Assembly: GCA_905614355.1 (NCBI GenBank) | Contig: CAJQSN010000065.1 | Coordinates: 1-33,338 of the forward strand | Direction of reading: 5' to 3' | Length of the DNA: 33,338 bases | DNA from: an uncultured Rhodospirillales bacterium | GTDB taxonomy: Bacteria > Pseudomonadota > Alphaproteobacteria > Rhodospirillales > UBA2165 | In this document: piece by piece, positions 1 through 9,152 of the stretch | Layout: every line of letters begins with the position of its first letter | How positions within the stretch are numbered: the stretch's first letter is position 1 | The notes under the pieces: generated by a model | Database searches by the model: none | What the model was told of the DNA's origin: nothing | What the model saw: only the letters and a program-made list of their open reading frames with translations | Translations under genes and position numbers: made by a program

Positions 1-1
1 T

Positions 2-304
2 CTCTTAGATACGGATGCAAAGGGCTTAGTGGCTCTTGTTGGAGGAAAACAACGTAATATATTTGTTGCAAGAAAAGGAGAGCGGGTTTTTGCTTATTTA
101 AATTGGTGTCCTCATAATCAAGTGCTAATAGATCAAATCCCTAATAAATTTTTTAATGCAAAGAAGTCTTATATTCAGTGCTCTAAACACGGTGCTTTGT
201 TCAACATTGATGATGGACTCTGTATAGAAGGACCTTGTGAAGGAGAACGATTAAAGTCACTGGATATTAGTATTGAAAATGGTATAATCTATTTAGTCCA
301 GTAA
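2..304 (+). CDS. Rieske [2Fe-2S] domain protein (5' end missing)
   Basis: The frame is open from base 2, so the gene begins before the window; the GTG at 29 is probably internal. About 100 residues are visible. They carry the two halves of a Rieske cluster site: CPH at visible residues 36-38 and CSKH at 60-63, giving two Cys and two His ligands for a [2Fe-2S] centre. The 21-residue gap between the halves is a little longer than in many Rieske ferredoxins. Such small proteins act as electron carriers or as small subunits of oxygenases or nitrite-reductase-like enzymes. No partner is visible here, so the role is open. The stop at 302-304 is followed by an AT-rich gap with no clear terminator before a convergent gene. 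Confidence 0.85.
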   Translation, partial: LLDTDAKGLVALVGGKQRNIFVARKGERVFAYLNWCPHNQVLIDQIPNKFFNAKKSYIQCSKHGALFNIDDGLCIEGPCEGERLKSLDISIENGIIYLVQ

Positions 305-350
305 AGTTAAAAAAAGGAAAAATTCGCATTTATGTGATGCAATAGGCTGT

Positions 351-650
351 TTATTTCGGTGCCGATATTTTCTGCCCAGCTCGGGTTAATTTACATACTA
401 ACCAATCGGGTTTGATTGGATTATTAAACCATGGCTCTGCCCAGCCTTGTTTTAAGCAAGAATTGATAGTCCGCGAACTAATTTTTTGTCCGTCATTATC
501 AAACAAAGGTAGTTTGCCTCCCGCTTGATTTAGGCCTCGCCGTAACCACTTGAGTTGTGCATTGGTTGGTTGGATTTCTATTTCTGATTTCTTATGGCTC
601 GTTACTTCCACGGCATGCTCTCCGTTGAACGTTTTTGGAACTTTAATCAT
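351..650 (-). CDS. conserved hypothetical protein, 99 aa
   Basis: A 99-residue basic protein with no signal peptide or membrane segment. I recall similar small proteins in alphaproteobacteria but know no function for them. Visible features are a central stretch reading WLRRGLNQAGGKLPLFD, a later WAEPWFNNP and a C-terminal KPDWLVCKLTRAG. The alternation of helix-like and strand-like segments would suit a small winged-helix fold, which is a guess. The ATG at 650 has no good ribosome-binding site. The gene is divergent from cutA and the two starts are close, so they probably share the 651-700 control region. Confidence 0.6.
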   Translation of the reverse strand: MIKVPKTFNGEHAVEVTSHKKSEIEIQPTNAQLKWLRRGLNQAGGKLPLFDNDGQKISSRTINSCLKQGWAEPWFNNPIKPDWLVCKLTRAGQKISAPK

Positions 651-687
651 ATTAGATTAAAATGTTAAAATGTCCACATTTGGAAAA

Positions 688-693
688 AGGGAG
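688..693 (+). promoter_or_regulatory. ribosome-binding site deciding the cutA start
   Basis: AGGGAG lies 7 bases before a TTG at 701. The upstream ATG at 662 has no such site and would leave only 11 bases between the two divergent starts. This favours the TTG. Confidence 0.55.
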
Positions 694-700
694 TCTTGTC

Positions 701-1042
701 TTGGAGATAAAAAATAAAACAAATTTACTCTATGTTACAGCGGGCTCAGAAGAGGAAGCAAATAAAATAGCTGCGACGTTGGTTGAAGAACAACTTGTTG
801 CGTGCGCTAATATTTTAGGAGCTTCAACTGCTATTTATCGTTGGAAGGAAAAATTGACTAAAGAAACGGAATTTATTCTTGTTTTAAAAACTGTTGCTAG
901 GCTAGTTCAGAAATCAGTACAGAGAATTGATGAGTTACATAGTTACGAATGCCCTGCAGTTATTGTTATAGATATCCAAGATGGTAACAAGGAATTCTTA
1001 AATTGGATTAATAATGCTGTTCTTCGTGATTTTAATTATTAA
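701..1042 (+). CDS. cutA: CutA1-family divalent cation tolerance protein
   Basis: CutA1 is a small trimeric protein linked to tolerance of copper and other divalent metals; its biochemical role is still debated. The translated protein shows the family pattern: an N-terminal strand LLYVTAG, the helix ending in LVEEQLVACANI, the IYRWKEKL strand, the E..LVLKT segment, and the LHSYECPAVIVI segment that normally reads LHPYE-P. With the TTG at 701 the protein is 113 aa, close to the usual 105-115. The ATG at 662 would add 13 residues unlike the family. The gene converges on ispDF with a 39-base gap and no obvious terminator hairpin. Confidence 0.9.
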   Translation: MEIKNKTNLLYVTAGSEEEANKIAATLVEEQLVACANILGASTAIYRWKEKLTKETEFILVLKTVARLVQKSVQRIDELHSYECPAVIVIDIQDGNKEFLNWINNAVLRDFNY

Positions 1043-1081
1043 TCATCTTTTCTGATAAACACCTATGAGAAAATTAAATAA

Positions 1082-2260
1082 TTAAATCTGCACCCCTGTG
1101 ATTGCTTGAGCGGCTATACCTTCCTTTCTGCCTGTGAACCCTAGCTGCTCTGTCGTTGTTGCTTTTATATTAATTTTTTTATCATTAATATTTAGAATTC
1201 TTGCAATATTTTTCTGCATCTGATCCCTGTAAGTGCTAATGGTAGGTTTCTCGCAGATAATAGTGAGATCTATGTTTATAATTTTTCCGCCACGTTGTTT
1301 AACCTCCGAGCCGGCGCGAGTTAAAAATATTTCCGATTTACAATTCTTCCATTTAGGATCAGTAGGTGGAAAAATTAAACCTATATCGCCGGCGCCAACG
1401 GCACCGAGAAGCGCGTCTGTTATTGCATGCATTGCAACATCGGCATCTGAATGGCCTTTAAGAGATTTATTGAATGGAATTTTAATTCCACATAATGTAA
1501 CCGATTTTCCAGGTTTGAACCCATGAACATCAATCCCAAGTCCAACGCGCATTGTTTTTTTCTCTCCATTCATATTTAGAAAATTTTCTCCTCTGTCCAA
1601 ATCTTGGGGTGTTGTCACTTTAAAATTTTCTATGGCGCCTTTAATAACTTCAACTGACACACCGTTTTTTTCTGCAATTGCAGAATCGTCTGTTAGGGCC
1701 AAACCCATCATTGATTCGTGCGCATCCGTGATAGTCTTGTAATTAAATCCCTGAGGCGTTTGCGCCTGCCATAGATTCGCACGGTCAACCGAAGTGATTA
1801 CCTTATTTTTTTTTACGTGTTTAAGGCTATCGCTAACTATAAGTCCAGGAATAACTGCTACATGTTGATCGTCAAGGGATGCTAATACCGCATCAATAAT
1901 GTCATGTGTGATAAATGGGCGAACAGCATCATGGATTAAGACATATTGTGGATTAATTTCTTTATAACTTTTAAGACCTAGGTATACCGATTCTTGGCGT
2001 TGATCCCCGCCAAATATAGGCTTAAGCAATTTTATTCCCTTCGTAGCTTCTTTATACAACTGCATGTCATCGGGATGAATGACAACCCTAATATGTTTAA
2101 TACGAGGATGGATTCCTATAATTTTCAAACATCTTCTGAGCAAACTTACCCCCATTAATTTAACATATTGCTTGGGTGTCTCGCCTCCGAACCTGTTTCC
2201 ACGTCCGGCAGCAACTAATAAGGCTACGCAGTCTACTGATGTTTTTTGTTTCAAAATCAT
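1082..2260 (-). CDS. ispDF: Bifunctional IspD/IspF (MEP pathway)
   Basis: This fused enzyme catalyses two non-consecutive steps of the MEP isoprenoid pathway. The IspD half (about residues 10-228) is 2-C-methyl-D-erythritol 4-phosphate cytidylyltransferase, with the nucleotide-binding LLVAAGRGNRFGG and PKQY motifs near the N-terminus and HDAVRPF in the middle. The IspF half (about 237-392) is 2-C-methyl-D-erythritol 2,4-cyclodiphosphate synthase, with metal-binding GIDVHGF, GHSDADV and the C-terminal TTTEQLGFTGRKEGIAAQA signature. The intermediate CDP-ME kinase IspE is not in the window. The 392-aa length is normal for the fusion, which is common in alphaproteobacteria. The start has no strong ribosome-binding site. 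The gene is divergent from the CcsA/YpjD-like gene. Confidence 0.97.
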   Translation of the reverse strand: MILKQKTSVDCVALLVAAGRGNRFGGETPKQYVKLMGVSLLRRCLKIIGIHPRIKHIRVVIHPDDMQLYKEATKGIKLLKPIFGGDQRQESVYLGLKSYKEINPQYVLIHDAVRPFITHDIIDAVLASLDDQHVAVIPGLIVSDSLKHVKKNKVITSVDRANLWQAQTPQGFNYKTITDAHESMMGLALTDDSAIAEKNGVSVEVIKGAIENFKVTTPQDLDRGENFLNMNGEKKTMRVGLGIDVHGFKPGKSVTLCGIKIPFNKSLKGHSDADVAMHAITDALLGAVGAGDIGLIFPPTDPKWKNCKSEIFLTRAGSEVKQRGGKIINIDLTIICEKPTISTYRDQMQKNIARILNINDKKINIKATTTEQLGFTGRKEGIAAQAITGVQI

Positions 2261-2340
2261 AATTTCAGCTATTCTGGTTTCTAAATGTTAGTAAAGTTTA
2301 CAGTTATAGCCAAGAATAGACCATATTTTTTTCAAGTATT

Positions 2341-2369
2341 TTGCACGGTTGATAAACTTCGGTTATAAA
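2341..2369 (+). promoter_or_regulatory. putative promoter of the CcsA/YpjD-like gene, possibly leaderless
   Basis: TTGCAC at 2341-2346 and TATAAA at 2364-2369 are separated by exactly 17 bases. Transcription would start at about 2375-2377, on or next to the ATG at 2375. No ribosome-binding site precedes that ATG, which fits a leaderless mRNA. The -35 box matches the consensus only weakly. Confidence 0.4.
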
Positions 2370-2374
2370 ACAGT

Positions 2375-3175
2375 ATGGATACTGTTTTCCTTCATATAAC
2401 TGCGATTCTGACACTTATTCCACCTTCCCTACTTTACTTTAGACGGGATCCTAAAAAGGATTCTGTCTTTTGGTCGGTAATTATTGTGGCTCTTTGTTGT
2501 GTTTTATTGTGGGTATATTTAAAACAATCAGCGGGTTGGCATACTGGTCTTTCTGCAGCCTTGTGGTTAACAATTTTGGCTTGTCTAATAATTTACATTT
2601 GCATAGCTATTATTACGGATGAGGCTTGGCGTTTAAATACTGTACTGTTTCCCTACCTCTTGTTGCTGGGTTTATTGGCTTTTGTGTGGAACAAAGTTCC
2701 TGAGCAGTCGGTCTTGGGCAATGTTCATATAGCATGGATTGGAACGCATATATTAGTTTCTCTTGGTACTTATGGGCTCCTTACCTTGGCTGCCTTGGCA
2801 GCATTTGCTGCTATGCTGCGGGGAAGGGCACTAAAAACAAAAATAAAAACAAAATTTGTACGCCAATTACCATCTCTTGCGGCAAGTGAAAAACTATTAG
2901 TAAATTTATTAATTGCATGTGTAATAGTGCTGAGTATTGGTATTATTACTGGGATAGCATCTCTTTATGTATCAACTGGAAACCTTTTAGCACTTGATCA
3001 CAAAACAATTTTAGCACTTACGGTCTTTGTAATCATTATCTTTATTATATATATTCATTTCAATAGTGGTATACGAGGCCGATTGGCTATGAGAGTTGTA
3101 TTATTAGCCTATTTATTACTCTCTCTAGCTTACCCTGGTGTTAAGTATGTAAAATACGTATTGCTTCCTTCTTAA
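2375..3175 (+). CDS. CcsA/YpjD-like membrane protein (cytochrome c assembly family)
   Basis: A polytopic inner-membrane protein of 266 aa with about eight hydrophobic segments spread over its whole length. The second half resembles the CcsA/ResC/HemX-type cytochrome c assembly domain, and most closely the YpjD (CorE) branch: a GTHILVSLGTYGLLTLAALAA helix start, ITGIASLY, LDHKTILAL and a C-terminal run YLLLSLAYPGVKY. Several membrane-embedded His residues could handle heme. The usual tryptophan-rich WWD loop of true CcsA/CcmC/CcmF heme-delivery proteins is not evident, so a YpjD-type role is likelier than core heme lyase. YpjD has been linked to metal tolerance in enterobacteria; a role here is not established. 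It sits between ispDF (divergent) and dusB. Confidence 0.75.
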   Translation: MDTVFLHITAILTLIPPSLLYFRRDPKKDSVFWSVIIVALCCVLLWVYLKQSAGWHTGLSAALWLTILACLIIYICIAIITDEAWRLNTVLFPYLLLLGLLAFVWNKVPEQSVLGNVHIAWIGTHILVSLGTYGLLTLAALAAFAAMLRGRALKTKIKTKFVRQLPSLAASEKLLVNLLIACVIVLSIGIITGIASLYVSTGNLLALDHKTILALTVFVIIIFIIYIHFNSGIRGRLAMRVVLLAYLLLSLAYPGVKYVKYVLLPS

Positions 3176-3265
3176 GCAAAATTGTTATTAATTAAAAATT
3201 TTACTGAATACAGTTGCGTTTGTGCTTATTTTGCCCAATAAGTAAGCATAATTTTGAGGTATTTT

Positions 3266-4252
3266 ATGACAATTCAAATAGGTTCAGTAAAACTTGAGAA
3301 TAATGTAATTCTTGCGCCAATGTCTGGTGTCTCCGATATGCCTTATCGAAGATTAGCAAAAAAGAATGGTGCGGCTTTGGTTATTTCAGAGATGATTGCA
3401 AGCCAAGCAATGGTGCGAGCTAATGAAAAAACTATAAAAATGGCTAGTAACTGTGCTGATGAGTTTCCCATGGCTGTTCAATTGGCTGGTTGTGAGCCTG
3501 CATTAATGGCTGAAGCTGCTAAACTGAACGAAGATCGTGGGGCCGCAATCATTGATATTAATATGGGTTGTCCGGTAAAGAAAGTTACAAAAGGTCATGC
3601 TGGATCAGCATTAATGAAAGATGAGAAGCTCGCAAGTCAAATAATTGAATCTGTTGTAAAGGCTGTTAAATTACCTGTAACTCTAAAAATGCGCACAGGT
3701 TGGGATGAAAATACTAGAAATGCTCCAGCTCTGGCTAAAATAGCGGAAGACTTAGGTGTTCAAATGCTCACGGTTCATGGGAGAACTCGAAACCAATTAT
3801 ACCGCGGTAAGGCTGATTGGGCTTTCATTCGTAAAGTTAAAAATGCAGTTTCTATTCCTGTAATAGGTAATGGTGATGTAACGGATGTCGATGACGCGGC
3901 TGCTCTCATACAGCAATCTGGAGCTGACGGGGTTATGATTGGCCGTGGGACATATGGTCGCCCTTGGTTTATAGGACAAGTTAATCATTTTTTAAAAACC
4001 GGAGAACGTATTGAAAATCCAAAAATTTCAGTTCAATACGAGATAGTTATTAATCATTATGCCGAACTCATTTTACATTATGGGGATGAGCGGGGTTTGA
4101 GGGTCGCTCGTAAGCATGTAGCTTGGTATACTAAGGGTCTTCCAGGTTCAGCGGGTTTTAGAGATATTTTTAATCGGATAAATAATATTTCGGAAGCTAA
4201 ACTAGCGCTTGAAAATTTTTATTTACCATTACTTGAGCATGATGTAGCGTGA
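3266..4252 (+). CDS. dusB: tRNA-dihydrouridine synthase (DusB/NifR3 type)
   Basis: A FMN-dependent enzyme that reduces specific uridines in tRNA to dihydrouridine using NADPH. The TIM-barrel shows the phosphate- and FMN-binding [13 protein letters not shown] near residues 16-28, the catalytic Cys102 in [19 protein letters not shown], the LKMRTGWD strand, HGRTRNQLY and the GNGDV and [10 protein letters not shown] flavin-binding segments. The frame is open from a TTG at 3254, but GAGGT at 3256-3260 sits 5 bases before the ATG at 3266, so I start there (328 aa). In alphaproteobacteria this gene (nifR3) typically leads the ntrBC operon, as here; only 16 bases separate it from ntrB. Confidence 0.95.
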   Translation: MTIQIGSVKLENNVILAPMSGVSDMPYRRLAKKNGAALVISEMIASQAMVRANEKTIKMASNCADEFPMAVQLAGCEPALMAEAAKLNEDRGAAIIDINMGCPVKKVTKGHAGSALMKDEKLASQIIESVVKAVKLPVTLKMRTGWDENTRNAPALAKIAEDLGVQMLTVHGRTRNQLYRGKADWAFIRKVKNAVSIPVIGNGDVTDVDDAAALIQQSGADGVMIGRGTYGRPWFIGQVNHFLKTGERIENPKISVQYEIVINHYAELILHYGDERGLRVARKHVAWYTKGLPGSAGFRDIFNRINNISEAKLALENFYLPLLEHDVA

Positions 4253-4268
4253 ATTGATAGGAAGAAAA

Positions 4269-5375
4269 ATGATAATAGCCCCTTTTGAAGAGGCTTTAAA
4301 TATCAAAAGCGAAAATATTTTGAATGGCTTGGATTCAAGCATCATAGTAATTGATGATTACTTGAATATTGCTTACTTGAATAATTCAGCCGAACAGTTT
4401 TTTGCCGGGAGCCAAATTCAATTAAAAGGTAAAAATATTAGTCAATTATTACCATTTGATAGCCCGCTTATGTCATTAATAAGGCAGGTTCAGGTTGGTG
4501 GTAGCAGCGTCTCTGATCATGGATTTACGCTTGATACTCAACGTACAACAAAGCAATTAGTAAACGTGCAAATTACGCCAATGCTAGATAATCCTGGCTT
4601 TACAATTTTGAATATATTTGAACGTTCGATAGCTAATAAAATTGATCGTCAACTTACGCATCGCAATACTGCTAGATCAATATCTGCAATGTCTGCAATG
4701 CTAGCTCACGAAATTAGAAATCCACTGTCAGGTATACGCGGCGCTGCCCAATTAATCGAACAACAAGCCACGGGAGACGACAGAGAACTAACCCAGCTCA
4801 TTTGTGATGAAACAGATAGGATCTGTCAGCTTGTTGATCGAATGGAGGTGTTCTCTGATCAACGCCCATTAGAGAGGAAACCAGTAAATGCGCACAAAGT
4901 ATTAGAACGGGTGAGGCAAATTGCCCAGGTTGGTTTTGCTAATAATATAAAAATTATTGAAAAGTACGACCCTTCGTTGCCATGTATAAGTGGTAATCAT
5001 GATCAACTGGTACAGATATTTTTGAATCTGGTTAAAAATGCAGCTGAAGCAATAAAACACAATAATGGAGAAATTGTTTTGCAAACCTCTTATCAGCACA
5101 GTGTGCATTTTGCCTTACCTGGAAACGTAACACGTACCCATCTACCCCTGGTTGTTACTGTCCAAGATAATGGTATCGGTATACCAGTTGAAGTCCAAGA
5201 GAACTTATTTGATGCTTTTGTGACGTCCAAATCTAATGGAACTGGGCTTGGCCTGGCTTTGGTAGCTAAACTGATTGATGATCACGGTGGCATCATTGAA
5301 TTTGATAGTAACCCGGGTAAAACACTATTTAGGGTTATGCTTCCTATGTCTGCAGATGCCAACGAAGATGGTTAG
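4269..5375 (+). CDS. ntrB: Nitrogen regulation sensor kinase NtrB
   Basis: NtrB phosphorylates and dephosphorylates NtrC in response to PII, linking nitrogen status to transcription. It is cytosolic: no membrane segment is present. Residues about 15-120 form a PAS domain; the dimerisation/phosphoacceptor region has His147 in MLAHEIRNPLSG; the ATPase domain follows with N-box NLVKNAAEAI, G1 VQDNGIGIP and G2 GTGLGLALV. Length is 368 aa, as expected. The frame opens at a TTG at 4254, but AGGAAG at 4259-4264 precedes the ATG at 4269, so I use that. The gap to ntrC is 17 bases and the pair is surely cotranscribed with dusB. Confidence 0.95.
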   Translation: MIIAPFEEALNIKSENILNGLDSSIIVIDDYLNIAYLNNSAEQFFAGSQIQLKGKNISQLLPFDSPLMSLIRQVQVGGSSVSDHGFTLDTQRTTKQLVNVQITPMLDNPGFTILNIFERSIANKIDRQLTHRNTARSISAMSAMLAHEIRNPLSGIRGAAQLIEQQATGDDRELTQLICDETDRICQLVDRMEVFSDQRPLERKPVNAHKVLERVRQIAQVGFANNIKIIEKYDPSLPCISGNHDQLVQIFLNLVKNAAEAIKHNNGEIVLQTSYQHSVHFALPGNVTRTHLPLVVTVQDNGIGIPVEVQENLFDAFVTSKSNGTGLGLALVAKLIDDHGGIIEFDSNPGKTLFRVMLPMSADANEDG

Positions 5376-5392
5376 ATTAAGGGGTATTTAAT

Positions 5393-6832
5393 TTGTCTAA
5401 CGCAACAATTTTAATTGCTGATGATGATGCCGCAATTAGAACAGTATTAAATCAAGCACTCGGCAGGGTCGGTTACAATGTGCGTATAACCAGCAACGCA
5501 GCAACATTATGGAAGTGGGTTAGTGAAGGTGAAGGAAACCTGGTCATAACAGATGTTGTGATGCCAGATGAAAATGGCTTAGACCTTCTTCCACGTATAA
5601 AAAAAATTAGGCCAGAGTTACAAGTAATTGTGATGAGTGCACAAAATACATTGATGACAGCAGTGAATGCAACACAACGTGGGGCATTTGAGTATTTACC
5701 AAAGCCATTTGACTTGAATGAATTGTTGCATATCGTAGAGCGCGCACTTCAGATTAAACAAGATAGTAGCTTGATAAAAACGCTCGAGACGTCGCCGGAA
5801 GATCAGTTACCTTTACTTGGCCGGTCATCCGCAATGCAAGAAGTTTATCGCTCGTTAGCCCGGCTAATGGATACCGATTTAACAGTTTTAATAACTGGGG
5901 AATCCGGCACCGGAAAAGAGCTCGCAGCAAGAGCTTTGCACGATTACGGAAACCGAAAGAATTTTTCATTTGTTGCCATAAATATGGCTGCAATCCCTCG
6001 AGAGTTGATTGAAAGTGAACTTTTTGGTCATGAGAAAGGTTCCTTTACCGGTGCTATTGCTCAATCATCGGGTCGATTTAAACAAGCTGACGGGGGAACA
6101 TTGTTTCTAGATGAAATTGGTGATATGCCGGCTGAAGCTCAAACTAGACTACTGCGTGTACTTCAAGAAGGTGAATACACAACAGTCGGCGGTAGGGATC
6201 CCATTCGGACCAATGTTAGAATTGTTGCTGCTACTCATCGTGATTTGACTCAACTCATCCGCCAAGGTTTGTTTAGGGAAGATCTTTATTATCGTCTAAA
6301 TGTTGTTCCAGTTCGTATGCCACCGTTACGGGAGAGGCGTGAGGATATTCCTGAATTAGTAAAACATTTTTTAATAAAGTCAGCCGAAGAGGGCCTGCCG
6401 TGGAAAATGATAGATCAACAAGCTTTGGAGCAGCTTCAAGTTTATGATTGGCCAGGAAATGTCCGTGAATTAGAAAACCTAGTTCGTCGCTTAGCGGCGC
6501 TATATTCTGAAGAGATTATTGGAGTTGATGTTATTGAGACGGAATTATTAGGCGGAGAAAATCCACTAAGTAAAGAGAGTAAAAGTAATGGTATTAGTGA
6601 AGCAGTTGAGCTACGCGTTTTAAATTATTTTACCATAAATAAAGGTATAATGTCCTCTGGTGATCTCTATAATCAAATTTTAAAAGAGGTGGAGGGCCCG
6701 CTGATCGCGCATACCCTAGCATTTACTCGAGGGAATCAGTTGAAATCTGCTAAATTATTAGGATTAAATCGCAATACCTTGCGAAAAAAAATTAGAGAAT
6801 TGAATATTCCAATAGTGCGCACACCTAAATGA
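5393..6832 (+). CDS. ntrC: Nitrogen regulation response regulator NtrC
   Basis: A sigma-54 activator controlled by NtrB. The receiver domain has the acidic pocket ADDD at residues 9-12 and the phosphoacceptor Asp54 in [12 protein letters not shown]. The AAA+ domain has Walker A GESGTGKE, the sigma-54 contact loop reading GSFTGA rather than the commoner GAFTGA, Walker [13 protein letters not shown] and an arginine-rich [13 protein letters not shown] segment. The C-terminus (about 435-479) is a Fis-type helix-turn-helix ending [16 protein letters not shown]. Start is a TTG preceded by AGGGG. Length (479 aa) is normal. The serine in the loop keeps the Phe and Thr that touch sigma-54, so function is probably kept. 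The sigma-54 gene itself lies elsewhere. Confidence 0.96.
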   Translation: MSNATILIADDDAAIRTVLNQALGRVGYNVRITSNAATLWKWVSEGEGNLVITDVVMPDENGLDLLPRIKKIRPELQVIVMSAQNTLMTAVNATQRGAFEYLPKPFDLNELLHIVERALQIKQDSSLIKTLETSPEDQLPLLGRSSAMQEVYRSLARLMDTDLTVLITGESGTGKELAARALHDYGNRKNFSFVAINMAAIPRELIESELFGHEKGSFTGAIAQSSGRFKQADGGTLFLDEIGDMPAEAQTRLLRVLQEGEYTTVGGRDPIRTNVRIVAATHRDLTQLIRQGLFREDLYYRLNVVPVRMPPLRERREDIPELVKHFLIKSAEEGLPWKMIDQQALEQLQVYDWPGNVRELENLVRRLAALYSEEIIGVDVIETELLGGENPLSKESKSNGISEAVELRVLNYFTINKGIMSSGDLYNQILKEVEGPLIAHTLAFTRGNQLKSAKLLGLNRNTLRKKIRELNIPIVRTPK

Positions 6833-6882
6833 CTAGTGTTGATAATAAACTCTATATACATCTTTTTTTAATGAGTCGTTAA

Positions 6883-9090
6883 ATGCTAAATGTTCAATAT
6901 AGAAGCAGATATGAGATGTTAGGTCGGTTGTTAAACTGGCCGCGCTTATTCAAGGTGTTAGTCATCCTTATTATTATTGCTTTATGCATTTCAGGTCTAG
7001 CGACTATTTTCATATTATCAGAGTTTTCCCCGCTCAACTCTAATCTTACTAGTGTTATAGCATTATTAAATCTAAATTTAGTATTAGCAGTTCTTCTCGG
7101 TATAGTACTTGTTAGAAAAATCATTAAGACTTGGTTCAAAAATAACCTTAGTCCAGCAGGTTCTCGGCTCCATATGAAAATGGTTATTTCGTTTGGTTTA
7201 GTAGCAATTATTCCTGCGCTGCTTGTTGTTGTGTTCTTAGGTTTATTTCTGAATTTCGGAATAGAGGCTTGGTTTAACAAACGAGTGCAAACCGCGGTGA
7301 ATGCATCAACAAATGTTGCACAATTATATTTAAAAGAACATCAACAAAATATTAGAGGTATTGCTCTCGCAATGGCGAATGATTTAAATAGAGTTGCGCC
7401 GCGAATGCGTCAAAATCCTCGACTACTTCAAACATATGTGAGTACTCTATCTGACTTGCACAATCTCTCAGAAGCCGTGGTGGTAAATAGTAGTGGTAAG
7501 ACACTCGCTAGATCCCAACTCAGTTTTTCTTTGGGGTTTAATTTTTCAAATGATGGATTGCTAAAGGGTGTTTTAAAAAATCGGCCGGGCGAAGTGATGA
7601 TTATTAAAAATCAGGTTGGTAATACTGTTCGGGCCGCTGTGAAACTAGAAGCGTTCGTCGATTCCTATTTATTAGTTGGCAAGTTTGTAGATGCTCAGGT
7701 GCTTCAGCATATAGCACTAACCACTGGTGCAGCTAAGGAGTATCACTTGTTAGAAGAAAATAAGTATAATCTGCAAATAAAATTTATTTTAATTTTTATA
7801 CTTGTGGCATTTTTACTGATATTGTTAGCCATTTGGATTGGGTGGTCAATCGCTTCAAAAATTTCAACACCAATTGGGAACCTTATTGATGCAGCTGATA
7901 GAGTAGGCAAGGGTGATTTGACGACCCGAGTTGATTTTGACGTAAAAAAAGATAAAGATGAAGTTGGAGAATTAAGCCGATCATTCAATTTAATGACTGA
8001 ACAACTGAGTAATCAGCAGTTTGGGCTTAAAGAAGCAAATCGTCAATTAGATGAGAGAAGACGTTTTACTGAAGTCGTGCTCTCAGGTGTCTCTGCAGGG
8101 GTCATTGGCCTTGATAAACTAGGATGTATTCATCTTTCAAATAGATCTTCTTTAGATCTATTATCGATTGATTTAGAAGAACACTTGAATAAGCCTCTCG
8201 GTCTTTGTATTCCAGAAATGTCGGATCTGCTAGATGAGGTTATTGCTAACCCAAGCAGCATCGTCGAGGGGGAAATTAAATTTGGCCTAAATGGCCCACA
8301 AAAAACTTTTGTTGTGTCCATTGCGGCGGAGAAAATTAAACAGGAAATTATTGGTTTTATTGTTACGTTTGATGATATTTCTGAGTTATTATCAGCCCAA
8401 CGGAGAGCAGCTTGGGCTGATGTTGCCCAGCGAGTGGCGCACGAGATTAAGAACCCGTTAACGCCTATTCAACTTGCTGCCGAACGCCTAAAGCGTAAGT
8501 ATAAGGAAGAAATAAAATCAGATCAGAAAACATTTCTGATGTGCACCGATACGATTATACGACAAGTTAAGGACATAGGGCGCATGGTTGATGAGTTTTC
8601 CTCATTTTCAAGAATGCCAGAACCTAACTTTAAAGAGGTAAGCCTAGCTGAGCTCTGTGAGCAAAGTCTTTTTCTAGAACAAAACAGGTTCCCAAATATT
8701 GATTATACAATCAGCATTGAAGAGCTAAAGCCTATTATTTTAGGTGATAGGCAACAAATAAATCAATTATTAACAAACATTATGAAAAATTCTTCAGAAT
8801 CTATAATAAGTGTTTCTAATCCAAGGGTAAAACTTAAAGGAAAAATTGATTTAAATCTTATAAGTAAACTTAATAAGATTTTTGTTTATGTTACAGACAA
8901 TGGAGGGGGTTTTTCGGAAAGCTTATTAGACCGGATTGCAGAACCTTATATAACCACTAAAGAGAATGGTACTGGTTTAGGATTAGCTATTGCGACTAAA
9001 ATAATGGAAGATCATAATGGTGAGATTCTACTTCGTAATAAAAAAAATGGCGATGCTGAAGTAGTGCTAGTGTTTAATAAATTAGATTAA
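6883..9090 (+). CDS. ntrY: Nitrogen regulation membrane sensor kinase NtrY
   Basis: The membrane-bound partner of NtrX, reported in alphaproteobacteria to respond to nitrogen and redox state. Order of parts: hydrophobic segments at about 25-48, 58-80 and 103-128, an extracytoplasmic region to about 300, a further membrane segment near 302-325, a HAMP linker (about 328-385), a PAS-like region (about 400-500), the phosphoacceptor His520 in RVAHEIKNPLTPIQLAAERL, and an ATPase domain with N-box NIMKNSSESI, G1 VTDNGGGFS and G2 GTGLGLAIA. Length is 735 aa, typical. The ATG at 6883 has no strong ribosome-binding site. A 50-base gap separates it from ntrC, so a separate promoter is possible, although read-through from ntrC is likely. 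Confidence 0.95.
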   Translation: MLNVQYRSRYEMLGRLLNWPRLFKVLVILIIIALCISGLATIFILSEFSPLNSNLTSVIALLNLNLVLAVLLGIVLVRKIIKTWFKNNLSPAGSRLHMKMVISFGLVAIIPALLVVVFLGLFLNFGIEAWFNKRVQTAVNASTNVAQLYLKEHQQNIRGIALAMANDLNRVAPRMRQNPRLLQTYVSTLSDLHNLSEAVVVNSSGKTLARSQLSFSLGFNFSNDGLLKGVLKNRPGEVMIIKNQVGNTVRAAVKLEAFVDSYLLVGKFVDAQVLQHIALTTGAAKEYHLLEENKYNLQIKFILIFILVAFLLILLAIWIGWSIASKISTPIGNLIDAADRVGKGDLTTRVDFDVKKDKDEVGELSRSFNLMTEQLSNQQFGLKEANRQLDERRRFTEVVLSGVSAGVIGLDKLGCIHLSNRSSLDLLSIDLEEHLNKPLGLCIPEMSDLLDEVIANPSSIVEGEIKFGLNGPQKTFVVSIAAEKIKQEIIGFIVTFDDISELLSAQRRAAWADVAQRVAHEIKNPLTPIQLAAERLKRKYKEEIKSDQKTFLMCTDTIIRQVKDIGRMVDEFSSFSRMPEPNFKEVSLAELCEQSLFLEQNRFPNIDYTISIEELKPIILGDRQQINQLLTNIMKNSSESIISVSNPRVKLKGKIDLNLISKLNKIFVYVTDNGGGFSESLLDRIAEPYITTKENGTGLGLAIATKIMEDHNGEILLRNKKNGDAEVVLVFNKLD

Positions 9091-9152
9091 TATTAGAAAT
9101 TTAATAAAGTTTAAATGTTTTAACAATTTCCTAGTGGGTTGTATTTAATTTG

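Noticed and set aside
662-700. ATG at 662 as the cutA start
   Set aside because: No ribosome-binding site, non-family residues, and almost no room for divergent promoters; the TTG at 701 has AGGGAG in place.
1043-1081. Terminator between the convergent cutA and ispDF genes
   Set aside because: No stable stem; only AT-rich sequence is visible. The same holds for the other convergent gaps at 305-350, 16179-16194, 21318-21370 and 32117-32144.
3176-3265. Sigma-54 promoter ahead of dusB-ntrBC
   Set aside because: I looked for TGGCAC-N5-TTGC type sites; nothing close enough was present.
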